64,000 bases of DNA from assembly GCF_002879615.1 (NCBI RefSeq), contig NZ_PNRF01000034.1, positions 1-64,000 of the forward strand, read 5' to 3'. Origin of the DNA: Billgrantia endophytica (GTDB lineage: Bacteria > Pseudomonadota > Gammaproteobacteria > Pseudomonadales > Halomonadaceae). The stretch's first letter is position 1; every line of letters begins with the position of its first letter. Made by a program: the position numbers and the translations under genes. Below, in pieces: positions 53,907-63,600 of this stretch. Below the pieces are notes generated by a model, which saw nothing but the letters and a program-made list of their open reading frames with translations, made no database searches and was not told where the DNA came from.

Positions 53907-56006
53907 TCAAAACGTCAGTTCGAGCGAGGCACCGATCACCCGCGGCTGCTGTACGATCGCCGTGGTCACGTCGTTGTCGATGACCATTAAACGATCGTCG
54001 GAATCGAACAGGTTCTGCGCGAAGAGCGTCGCGCGGCCGCCGTTGAAGTTATAGCCAAGCTGCAAGTTGGCAACCCAGTAGGAGGGGATCCTGCCCCGCG
54101 GGTCGTTGTCCACCTGCGAGTGGTAGGCATCCGAATAGCGAACGTTGCCGCTGATATCGACGTTGCTGGCGAAGTAATAGGCAGCTCCTGCCGTTGCCGT
54201 ATAGGCGGGAGCTCGCGGCAGCTCGTTGCCTTCTATGCCACTATCGCCAAAACGGCTGATCTCGGTCTTGAGCAAGCCGGCCGAACCGAACAGCTCCAAC
54301 TCGGACATTGGCATCCAGCGTGCGCCGACTTCGGCACCGTAGGTCTGCGCCTTGTCGGCATTGCGAATCATGGTGGAATTCGGCCCCAGGTAGTAGGGAA
54401 GTTGCATGTCCTGGTAGTCGTTGAAGAACAGGTTGGCGGTCAGCTCGAGACGGTCGTCTGCCAGACGGTTGCGACTGTACAGCTCATAGCTCCAGACGTA
54501 TTCCGGGTCGTAGGTGTAGTTGATGACGGGTGCGATGAACGTCATGCCGGCGCCACCGGCGTTGTAGCCGCGAGACACCATGGCGCCGTAGGTTTGTCCC
54601 TCCTCGGGCTTCCAGGCCACGTCCAGCTTGGGCAGAAAGGCCGTGTACGTCTCGTCGAAGTCGATCTCGACGGTCTGGCTGCCTCCTTGGCGATCACGAT
54701 GCTCACGTTCGAAACGCCCCGACAGCGTCACGTCGATGTCGGGCACCACTTCGTAGGTGGCTTCGGCAAAGAAGGAGAACGTTTCGGTCTTGTCGTCGAA
54801 TTCGCTCCCACCGAAGATATTGACGAATTCGTCCTGTGTACCGTGGAAATAGCGCAGCCCCGTCATGCCACGCAGCCTGCCGTCCTGTGCGCGGAAGCGT
54901 ATCAGCGGTTCGGTCTGGAATTCGCTGCCGTCGATACGGGCATACGGCAGCTCCAGAGCCGTCAGGCGGTCGTTGGAAAAATCGGTATAGATCAACGTAT
55001 TTTCGAAGCTGAGGTTATCGTTGAACTCCCACGCCAAGTCCCAGATGCCGCTGGTATGCTCGGTCTCGAAGACCGGCCGTCGTGGGTCGAATCGCGGGCT
55101 GGCGTAGGGTGGCGGTGGACTGAGCGCTTCGTTCTGCGGTGCACGGCTGGCATAGTGGCTCACGCCCAACTGGGTGCTGAGCTGCGGCAGATCGCCGGGC
55201 TCGATGAGCAGCTTGCCGCGGGCCGTGGTGGTTTCGATCTCGCGCGGGTCACCCACCGGATCATAGGACATGAGATCGACGAAACTGTCGCGTCTCTGCT
55301 GGTCGACGCTGATGCGAAACGCCACCTGATCCTCGACGATGGGGCCGGAAAGCATGGCGGCCGTCTGCGACGTATCCTGTTCCCCAATCCCTCCCTTGAC
55401 GGCACCTTCCCAATGGAAAGTCGGGTCCTTGGAGGTCATGACTATCGCACCGGCTATGGCGTTCCTGCCCTGGATATGACTTTGTGGCCCGCGAAACACC
55501 TCGATCTGCTCCATATCCCATAGCGACTGCGGCCCGAAGGCCTGCTCGTTGTAGGTCAGCGAGCGTCCGTCGATGGAGAGGTTCAGTCGCGGCCGCGTGC
55601 CGTTGAGGAAGGCGTTGGCTCCCTGGGCGGGGCCGGAACCATCGATGCCACGGACGGACGGCAGATCGTTACCGATGCCGGTGTCGACCACGTTGGGCGT
55701 CAACCTGAGCAGGTCCCTCACGTCGGTCGCATTGGGCGTCGATTCAATGGCAAGCCAGTCGTAGACCGCTACGCTCGAGCTCGTTTCGAACAGAGAACGA
55801 TCGACTTTTTCGCCCAGCACGACCACCTGGGGAAGCGTCGAGATCGCCTCGGCGGCCGCGGCGTCGCGCCCCTCTCCCGGTGCATTGCCTTGCGCCCAGG
55901 CGCCACTCGGCGACATCGCCAGCAGCGTTATGCAGCACAACACGCGAATGCCAGAGACTTGTCGCCGCCTCGAATCGAGGCTATGCCCTTCATGCATCTT
56001 ACACAT
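53907..56006 (-). CDS. TonB-dependent outer-membrane siderophore receptor
   Basis: 699 residues. The signal peptide lies at about 20-39 (VLCCITLLAMSPSGAWAQ), after a polar start. The plug domain has LPQVVVLGEKVDR as a TonB-box-like strand, TPNVVDTGIGNDLPSVRGID, and IEVFRGPQSHIQGRNAIAGA. A 22-strand-type barrel follows and ends in the usual aromatic VIGASLELTF. It is the uptake receptor for the siderophore made here or for a related compound. It is embedded between permease and NRPS genes on the same strand. Confidence 0.92.
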   Translation of the reverse strand: MCKMHEGHSLDSRRRQVSGIRVLCCITLLAMSPSGAWAQGNAPGEGRDAAAAEAISTLPQVVVLGEKVDRSLFETSSSVAVYDWLAIESTPNATDVRDLLRLTPNVVDTGIGNDLPSVRGIDGSGPAQGANAFLNGTRPRLNLSIDGRSLTYNEQAFGPQSLWDMEQIEVFRGPQSHIQGRNAIAGAIVMTSKDPTFHWEGAVKGGIGEQDTSQTAAMLSGPIVEDQVAFRISVDQQRRDSFVDLMSYDPVGDPREIETTTARGKLLIEPGDLPQLSTQLGVSHYASRAPQNEALSPPPPYASPRFDPRRPVFETEHTSGIWDLAWEFNDNLSFENTLIYTDFSNDRLTALELPYARIDGSEFQTEPLIRFRAQDGRLRGMTGLRYFHGTQDEFVNIFGGSEFDDKTETFSFFAEATYEVVPDIDVTLSGRFEREHRDRQGGSQTVEIDFDETYTAFLPKLDVAWKPEEGQTYGAMVSRGYNAGGAGMTFIAPVINYTYDPEYVWSYELYSRNRLADDRLELTANLFFNDYQDMQLPYYLGPNSTMIRNADKAQTYGAEVGARWMPMSELELFGSAGLLKTEISRFGDSGIEGNELPRAPAYTATAGAAYYFASNVDISGNVRYSDAYHSQVDNDPRGRIPSYWVANLQLGYNFNGGRATLFAQNLFDSDDRLMVIDNDVTTAIVQQPRVIGASLELTF

Positions 56007-56188
56007 TGGGTTGATCTCCCGTGTTTAGATCCCAACGAGCAAGGCGACAAGCGGCTGACACCCCCCTTTTTTCCGCCTCGCCCGCCCTACGCACTATTTG
56101 CTCTACGTTCGCCCGGACGTTCTGCGGCCTCGTGGCGAATCACCCTCTTATTTCTCATTTCCCCCCAATACCTCGATATATCGTCACG
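56007..56188. other. Intergenic, no gene seen
   Basis: About 180 bases upstream of the TonB receptor on the minus strand, so its promoter should be here. I could not pick out a Fur box by eye. Confidence 0.4.
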
Positions 56189-57259
56189 TCAGATGCTTCG
56201 AGAACGCGTCAGCAGCCAGATGAGGTAAATACCGCCGACAATGCCCGTCATGCGACCAATGGGAATGCTGATCTGCAGGGGCAGCGACTGGATGAGCACG
56301 TCCGTCGCCAGGAGCAGGCAACTGCCCATCAAGGCGGCACCGACCACCGGCACTCCGGAGGCGTGGCTCAACCGCCTGACCAGTTGAGGGGCAGCCAGCG
56401 CAATGAAGGCGATCGGCCCAGCCGCCCCGGTTGCCAGCGCTGCCAGCAGCACCGCCAGAAACACCATGAAAAGGCGCACGCGTTCGACCCGGATACCGAG
56501 CTGGCTGGCCATGTCGTCACCCATCTCGATCATGCTCAAGGCCCGACTGCCCAGAACCACTAGCGGCATCAGCAGCAATACCCCGGCCACTACCGGAATG
56601 GCATGAACCCAGGTTCGCGCATGCAGCGAGCCGGCGAGCCAGAGGTTCGCCGTGACCGCATTGTCCAGGTCGCCCTTCACCAGCATCAGGCCGTTCAAGG
56701 CACTCAGCACCGCGCCCACGCCGATGCCCGTCAGTACCAGGCGGTAGCTGCCGACCACGCCACCACGGCGCGCCAGCGCGTAGACGAGTACGGCCGTGAG
56801 AACGCCCCCGACCACCGCCGCCAGGGCGACCTCGAGTGCGCCCTGCCCGAACATCAGGATCTGGGCGAGCGCGCCCGTGGCTGCGCCCGTGGTGAAACCG
56901 ATGATGTCCGGCGAACCCAGCGCGTTGCGCGAAATGGACTGGAACACTGCGCCGGAAACGCCCAGCGCGGCGCCGACGAACAGGGCCGTCAGCGTTCGGG
57001 GCAATCGAATGTCGAAGATGATGCGCTCACGCACACCGCCCTGGCCGAGAGCGAACAGGGCATCGCGCACGTCCGCCAGTGAGATGTCGAGCTGGCCAAG
57101 CGTCATGGCCACGGCGGCAAGCCCGAATACGACCAGGCCCAGAGCAACATTGACCAGGGCGACACGGCGCGGCACGACCCACGACAGGCCTCCCAGGCGC
57201 CACACATCGCGGCGGATATCCAAGGGAACTGGCACTGGGGAGGAGTCGGGTGCGTTCAT
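56189..57259 (-). CDS. Siderophore ABC transporter permease 2 (FepG/FecD-like)
   Basis: 357 residues, about ten membrane spans. FecCD-family blocks: RLPRTLTALFVGAALGVSGA, NALGSPDIIGFTTGAATGAL, GTGAAGPIAFIALAAPQLVRRL-like (ATGAAGPIAFIALAAPQ). ATG at 57259 is chosen because the longer frame runs into the upstream gene; it overlaps the stop of permease 1 by 4 bases. Together with 57256-58311 it forms the membrane channel. Confidence 0.9.
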   Translation of the reverse strand: MNAPDSSPVPVPLDIRRDVWRLGGLSWVVPRRVALVNVALGLVVFGLAAVAMTLGQLDISLADVRDALFALGQGGVRERIIFDIRLPRTLTALFVGAALGVSGAVFQSISRNALGSPDIIGFTTGAATGALAQILMFGQGALEVALAAVVGGVLTAVLVYALARRGGVVGSYRLVLTGIGVGAVLSALNGLMLVKGDLDNAVTANLWLAGSLHARTWVHAIPVVAGVLLLMPLVVLGSRALSMIEMGDDMASQLGIRVERVRLFMVFLAVLLAALATGAAGPIAFIALAAPQLVRRLSHASGVPVVGAALMGSCLLLATDVLIQSLPLQISIPIGRMTGIVGGIYLIWLLTRSRSI

Positions 57260-58311
57260 AGCCTTGTCATCCGCCAGCGCTGCACGAGAAGCACGAAGAA
57301 CGGCCCACCGATCAGCGCCACCATGATGCCGACCCCCACCTCCCCGGGACGCGCCACCAGGCGCCCCAGCAGGTCCGCCCCCACCACCAGGATGGCGGAA
57401 ACCAGCATCGAGCACGGCAGTACCCAGCGATGGTCGGTGCCCACGATGGCACGCGCCACGTGGGGTGCGGTGAGCCCGACGAAACTGATCGGGCCAGCGG
57501 CCGCCGTGGCCCCGCCGCCCAGCAGCACGATGATGAGCGCCGAGCTCAGCCACACGAAGCGTGCACTGGTTCCCAGGGAACGACTCAAATCACCGCCGAG
57601 CGTCATGGTATCCAGCGCCTTCGCTACCCAAAACGAAGCCACGAGCCCCACCGCGATGAGCAACGATACCGGCAGCAGCACCTCATGGCCGCGCCCCTGC
57701 AGCGAGCCGACGAACCAGTGGCGGTACTGGTCGAATACCTGCTCGTCGCTGTTGACGGTGATGATCTGGGTCAACGCCAGGAGCACGACGGTCAACGCCG
57801 AACCGGCCAGCACCACACGCACCGGGTTCATGCCCCGACGAATTCCACCCAACGAATACACGGCAGCCCCGGCGATGGCTGCCCCCAGCAACCCGAACCA
57901 CATGTAGGCGGTAACGCTGCTGATACCCAGGAAGGCGATGGCCGAAACGATGGCCAGCGTAGCACCGGCATTGACGCCCAGAATGCCGGGATCGGCGAGC
58001 GGATTCCGGGTCAGCGCCTGCATCATCACCCCGGCAACACCCAATGCCGCGCCGACCAGGACCGCCAATAGCGCTCGCGGCACCCGCAGGTGATACACCA
58101 GCAGGTGCTCGGTGCTGGTGGGGTCGAACCTTAGCAGGGCCTCCAGCGTTACCACCGCCGGGATCGGTCGGGTGCCCACGAACGTGCTGGCCACACATAG
58201 CGCGATCAATAGCAGCGTCCCCAATACCAGCCCCTGGAGTCGCCATTTCTGCTTTCGATTCCGCATGCCTCTGATATGACCCAGCGTGGACAAGCCAGCT
58301 TCCCGGTTCAC
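57256..58311 (-). CDS. Siderophore ABC transporter permease 1 (FepD/FecC-like)
   Basis: 351 residues with about ten membrane spans and the family segments LRVPRALLAVLVGAALGVAG, RNPLADPGILGVNAGATLAI and AAAGPISFVGLTAPHVARAI. It overlaps the stop of the binding-protein gene (58308-58311) and the start of permease 2, forming a tight import operon. Partner ATPase at 50746-51639. Confidence 0.92.
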   Translation of the reverse strand: MNREAGLSTLGHIRGMRNRKQKWRLQGLVLGTLLLIALCVASTFVGTRPIPAVVTLEALLRFDPTSTEHLLVYHLRVPRALLAVLVGAALGVAGVMMQALTRNPLADPGILGVNAGATLAIVSAIAFLGISSVTAYMWFGLLGAAIAGAAVYSLGGIRRGMNPVRVVLAGSALTVVLLALTQIITVNSDEQVFDQYRHWFVGSLQGRGHEVLLPVSLLIAVGLVASFWVAKALDTMTLGGDLSRSLGTSARFVWLSSALIIVLLGGGATAAAGPISFVGLTAPHVARAIVGTDHRWVLPCSMLVSAILVVGADLLGRLVARPGEVGVGIMVALIGGPFFVLLVQRWRMTRL

Positions 58312-59288
58312 TGGACACTCCGTCGTCGGTCGTCATCATGATTCGCTCCGAACCTCTCGACGATGCCGTCGATCACTTCCGTGGCGCTGAAGAAATCGAT
58401 GCGAAACGAATTCGCGCCCAAGCCGTAGACCTGCCCCGCTTGCACCGACGGCAGGTTGGCAAGGATCGGATCGTCGAGAAACGCCGCCGCCCGTTCGTCG
58501 CCGGCGCTGAGCAGGAAAGTGGTCGGCGCCCTCATCTGGGTCAGGTACTCGTACTGCGCACGAACGAAATCCTGTGCCGAATTTGCATCGCTCTGCCACT
58601 CGCGTGCGGGCGACTCGATGGTGAAGCCAAGCGCCTGAAGCAACTGACCGTGGACGCCGTCGCTCAAGGCGATCGGATTGGGCGCCCCAGGCCCGTTGTA
58701 GCTGATGATGTTGGCCTCGCCTTCGGGCACGCTGATCTTGTATCGGCTTTGCGCCAGGTAGTCGTCGAATTCCGCCAGCTTGGCATCCACCTGATCTTCC
58801 AGGCCCGAGGCTTCGCCGAGCTGTCTGGCCAGCGACTGCCAGGTCTGCCCGCCATAGTCCAGCACGATGGTGGGCGCGATGGCCTGCAGAGAAGGCACCT
58901 GCGCCAGGGCGGAGTCGGCACCACTTGCCGATACGACGATCAGATCGGGCTCGACGGCATAGGCGGTTTCGAGGTCGACACTGCCGGCGGGCCACAGCCG
59001 CTGCACTCCCCGCTCCTGAGCTACGCCCTCCCACTGGTCGAAGAAGTGCCCGTTGGCCGATGTGGCGCTGGCCACCAGCGGCGCATCGATCGCCAGCAAC
59101 GTGCCGGTGATCGTGACCGAGGTGGAGAGAATGCGGCGCGGCGGGCCGGGGATCGTGGTTTCACTGCCATCCACATTGGTAAAGGTTCGTGGCCAGTCGT
59201 CGACGGCGAGAGCGAGTGAGCTTGCCATCATCGCGACTCCCAGCAGCAGCCATCCGCCCCACAGGGCTTTGATCGTCACTCCGCGCAT
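58308..59288 (-). CDS. Periplasmic iron-siderophore binding protein (FepB-like)
   Basis: 326 residues; delivers ferric siderophore to the permeases. A signal peptide covers about residues 1-28 (LLLGVAMMASSLALA). Class III binding-protein features: GPPRRILSTSVTITGTLLAI, EPDLIVVSASGADSAL, IAPTIVLDYGGQTWQSLARQ and the C-terminal EVIDGIVERFG. The stop overlaps the permease gene. The upstream neighbour is the stand-alone condensation protein, 16 bases away. Confidence 0.9.
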   Translation of the reverse strand: MRGVTIKALWGGWLLLGVAMMASSLALAVDDWPRTFTNVDGSETTIPGPPRRILSTSVTITGTLLAIDAPLVASATSANGHFFDQWEGVAQERGVQRLWPAGSVDLETAYAVEPDLIVVSASGADSALAQVPSLQAIAPTIVLDYGGQTWQSLARQLGEASGLEDQVDAKLAEFDDYLAQSRYKISVPEGEANIISYNGPGAPNPIALSDGVHGQLLQALGFTIESPAREWQSDANSAQDFVRAQYEYLTQMRAPTTFLLSAGDERAAAFLDDPILANLPSVQAGQVYGLGANSFRIDFFSATEVIDGIVERFGANHDDDRRRSVQ

Positions 59289-59304
59289 GCTTGCCTCGTG
59301 ATTT

Positions 59305-60639
59305 TCACAGGTGTGCCACCGCAGTCGTCAATGCGCCAGGACTCAAGGCGCGCGCCAGGAACGCCGGTAACTCACGCCGATGCCGTGCGTACTCGTCGGA
59401 CGCAACGATCGCAGGATCGGCATCGAGCATGAGTGACAGTGCCGAGCCATCGCTACGCCCGCGATAGGTAAGATCGAAACCGTCGCCGGGACCAGTGGCA
59501 ATCACTTGCCGCTCCACCCGACACCCCCAGAACACCGGCGTATCGAAGGGCAAGACATTGATCAGTGGCGAGAAAAGAAAGCGGGTTCCCTTGGACAATC
59601 CGCGGTCAGCGGCGAACTGCTCGATTCTGTAGCGGCCATGACGCCGTTGTCGACGTAACACATTCGTCATTCGATTAAGGAAACTCCCCAAAGACTCCTC
59701 GCCCGGCGCGTCGACATACAACGGCAGGATATTGACCGTCAGAGAGGGAATATAGGCACTGACGCTGCCCCAGCGACTCATGAAAGGTAGCCAGACCGCC
59801 AGCGCGTCGCTTCCGTGCCCGGCAGGTTGGTGTTGCAGGAGATAGAGCCCGGTCAGCATGACCAGCAAATCCGGCCAGCCGATTCCGGTGTCGTTCGCCA
59901 CCGCGTTCAGGCGGCGCTCCAGAGTCTCCGTCAGTGCCAGCTCTGCGTGCCGTTCCTCTGCCACATCGCTCTCTTCCCCCTTGTGCAGTACGGAGAGGTC
60001 ATGGCTACTATCGAGGTAGTCGCGCCAAAAGCGCCGATCCTCGTCGAAGCGCTGGCTGCGCCGGTAGGCTTCTTCCTCGGCAAGATAGTGCGCGAACGGC
60101 TTCAGCGGCTTCCCGGGCTCACCACGACCAATCAGATGAGCGTACAGCTGCGCGCAGCGCCGCTCGAGCAATACCATGCCGTAGCCATCAAGGATGATGT
60201 GGTGCCCGCGGCTGTACCAGAGATGGCGCCGCTCGGACACGCGCAGTAGCCATTGCGCGGCAAGTGGCGACTGCAGGAGGTCACAGCGGGCCTCGACATC
60301 CGCACGCATCAGGCGCTGCGCTGCCTGTAATGGATCGGGCTCGCCGCGCAGATCGCGCAGCACCAGGTTCGGCGTCCATTCGGCAGCACAGCGCTGGAGC
60401 GGCTGCCTACCATCCGATGGCAAATGAAAACGCACCGAGAGAACGTCGGCTTCAGTGACCGTACGCGTAATCGACTCGATCAGCGCCGCCTGGTCGACCG
60501 CGCCTTCGATATCAATGCAGTGGGCCACCGTGGAAATGGATTGATCCGGCTGCAGCGAATATTCCTCCCAGAAGTCCAACTGCGCCAACGTGAGCGGCAG
60601 CCAGCTTCCGCTCGTATCGCATTGCCTTATCGGCTCCAT
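59305..60639 (-). CDS. Stand-alone NRPS condensation-domain protein
   Basis: 444 residues comprising one condensation domain. C1-type motif PLTLAQLDFWEEYSLQPDQS, catalytic HHIILDGYG (His147 as base), RRFWRDYL and later FMSRWGSV with LPLYVDAPGEESLGSFLNRM. The fold is similar to the first domain of EntF-type synthetases. It carries no carrier or adenylation domain. ATG at 60639 after AAGGAGG; its start overlaps the NRPS upstream by 13 bases. In a VibF-like scheme it corresponds to the C1 domain. Confidence 0.9.
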   Translation of the reverse strand: MEPIRQCDTSGSWLPLTLAQLDFWEEYSLQPDQSISTVAHCIDIEGAVDQAALIESITRTVTEADVLSVRFHLPSDGRQPLQRCAAEWTPNLVLRDLRGEPDPLQAAQRLMRADVEARCDLLQSPLAAQWLLRVSERRHLWYSRGHHIILDGYGMVLLERRCAQLYAHLIGRGEPGKPLKPFAHYLAEEEAYRRSQRFDEDRRFWRDYLDSSHDLSVLHKGEESDVAEERHAELALTETLERRLNAVANDTGIGWPDLLVMLTGLYLLQHQPAGHGSDALAVWLPFMSRWGSVSAYIPSLTVNILPLYVDAPGEESLGSFLNRMTNVLRRQRRHGRYRIEQFAADRGLSKGTRFLFSPLINVLPFDTPVFWGCRVERQVIATGPGDGFDLTYRGRSDGSALSLMLDADPAIVASDEYARHRRELPAFLARALSPGALTTAVAHL

Positions 60640-63600
60640 GGGTCGCCTCCTTGCTCGTCGACAGACATGCCTTGCGTCGGCGATACCATCATGGCGCCGC
60701 CGGATGGATGCTGCATCAGCCGGACCACCTCCTCAGCCGTCCGACAACGCAGCAATTGATGCATGGATAAAGACGCGCCAAACTCCTCACCGAGCCGGAA
60801 CGCGATCGTACGTAGATGCGACGGTCGCAATCCCATGGTCAGGAAGTCCGCCCCCACGTGCTCTCTCTCCTGGCCCGACTTGCCAAGAACCTGGCGATAG
60901 ATGGACAGTACCCGCTCGCTTGCCGACGTGTTGACATCGGTAGAAGACACCTCATCGGCGGCTTCCAGAATGGATCTCGCCGCCTGGCGGTCAGGCTTGC
61001 CATTGGCCGACAGTGGCAAAGCCTCGACGCGAACGAAACGAGCAGGTACATGGGACTCCGGGAGCCGGCCGCGGGCGAACTCCCTCAATTCCCTCGCGCT
61101 GGGCGGCGTGTCGCCCACACAAACGTAGAGGGCCCCCAGGCTCGTTTCACCCGTGCGACCTTCCACATGATCGACAGCCAACAATTGCCGGATAGCGGGA
61201 TGCCTGGAAAGCTCATTCTCGATGTCCGACAGCGACAGCCGCACACCGCGCACCTTCACGTAGCCATTGACCCGCCCAGCGAAGATCAGCGTGCCATCCT
61301 GGCGGTAGCGCCCCAGGTCGCCGGTCCTGAACGCCCTGACCGGCCGCCCCCGCTCGTCCACAAGCGTGCCGAAATCAGTCTGTCGAATCTCACCCTCGTC
61401 CAGGTAGCCGAGCGCCAGGTTGATCCCGCTGGTGTAGATCCTGCCCACGACCCCGACCGGGCAATGCCCCTGGGCGTCGTTGCAAACGTAATAGCGGTTA
61501 CCCGGCAGCGGTCGGCCGTAGGGAATCACGTCGAGATCGTCGCGACCGATCTCGTGCCAGATGCTCCAGATCGTGGTTTCGGTTGGCCCTCCCAGCGAGA
61601 ATAGCTGCGCGTCGGGGAGCAGCCCGCGCAGCTCATCGATAATGACGGGCTTGATGTAGTCTCCGCCCTGAGCGATCAGGCGCAGCGAGCGCAGCGAATC
61701 GTCTCGCCGGCAGGCCAGCAGCATTTCCAGAATCGCCGGTACCGAACACCAGAGGGTGACGCCATGCTCACGCACTAGGCGATTCAAGTGAATGGCATCC
61801 TTGTCTTCTTCGGCCGTGGGGAGCACCAGAGTTGCCCCAGCACTGAGCGAACCGAAGATGTCGAAGACGGCCATGTCGTGATGCAACGGCGTAGCCGAAA
61901 GCAAGACGTCGTCGGATACGATCCGCCAGGCTGTCTGCGTATGGGCGATCACGTTGGCAGTCGCCCGGTTCGTCAACACCACGCACTTCGGCTTGCCGGT
62001 CGTGCCGGAGGTGTAGAGGTAGTAGGCCGGTACCTCGCAGTCACTGCGTGCAACCAAGGCTTCGGTGGTGGGCCGGGGATCCGGTCGCGCCTCGAGCAGC
62101 CGAGCCGGCGTGACCACCCGTCGACCATCGATCGGCGATTGCGCCACGGTCAGCTCGGGATGACAGTTGTCCAGGAGATAACGCCGCCGCCGTAACGGTG
62201 CGCCAGCATCTACGGGCACCCAGATAGCCCCCATCAGGGCACAGGCCAGAACCAGCATCAGGTGCTCAGGGCTGCGTGGCAGACAGATCGCCACCACGCA
62301 GCCCTCTCCAATTCCATGCTGTCGCAACCCACCCATGACACGCTGCACGGCATCGCCGAGTTCGCCATAGCCAACACGTCGCTCGCCATGAATGAGCGCA
62401 GCCCGACCTTCGTCGCCGGAAAACAGGCGCTCGGCAAGATGCGCCAGGAATGGCCATGGAGGATCTGCGCTCTCATTTTCGCCATCGCTGCGATGAAGCG
62501 ACACGGCGTCCAGGCAATCGCCCGCCTCCAGGATCAGCTCGCCTCGCCGGATGACGGCCCCGATGGCCCGCTCGATTGCGCTCAACAGATCGCGTATCAA
62601 CTCGCCAGCCAATGCCTTCTCCGCGTAGTCGATGCCCAGTTGCAAATTGCCCTGTGCATCTGCCAGCAGGCGAATGTCCATTGCCATCTGCGGCGTCTGA
62701 GTCAGACCGCCGTGCCAACGAACCGGGGCATCCGGCGCCAGCGTCGGCCAATCCAGGCCATGGGTGACGACCACCGGCAGGGCTACGCCCCCTCCGTTAC
62801 GCTTCAGCAGCTGTCGATTGATATCGATCCCGGAAAAGGCAAGGTGGTCGAGCCCCTGGAGCACGTCCGCCTGGATCCGGCGGGCACGCTCGAGCAGCGT
62901 GCCGCGCTTGGCATCGTAATGCAGAGCGATAAAGGTCGAGTCGTTCCTTATCGACGCGGGGTGTCCGGGCAAGGCAACCGGCATTCCGATGCAGAGCTCG
63001 GCATCGCACGTCCAGCGCGACAACACCTCGAGAATCAATGCCGTGAGCAGGCTATTGCGAAACAGTGAATGCGATGCACCCAGGCGGGCCAGGCGCGCCA
63101 GTTCGCTGCGTGGCAGATACCGGCCCTGACGGCGATAGCGCGATACACCGAGGCTTTCCAGTGGCCGCTTCCAAGGCAATTGCGGCGGACCGCAGACGTC
63201 CTGCAACGCCATGGCCCAATAGCGGGCCGCCTCGCCTCGATCCCGTACCGACATGACCGAAAGAGAAGCTGCCGTGCCCTTGCTGGCGATGGGCGAATCT
63301 TGACCATCGAAGAGAGCGGCCATCAGCTTGGCAATGGAACGGCCGTCAACGATCAGAGCATCGAAACGTACGAACAGCACGCTCTCGTCCCGATCCACTG
63401 TCTCCGTCGCTGGCAGGAGGAAAAGCCGCATGTGCCAAGGAGGGTACGTCGGATCGAAGAGCTGGTGCGTGTAGTCGTCACGCATGGCGTCGATGCGCTC
63501 CCATGCGGCGATCCAGGTCTCCCCTCGCAGGTCCACCTCATCCAGATTGAGCATCGGCTCCTCGCTGACCCGATACGTCAGAGCCCGGGTATCGATCCGC

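Noticed and set aside
54120-55523. 467-codon plus-strand frame
   Set aside because: Shadow of the TonB receptor gene; composition is not protein-like.
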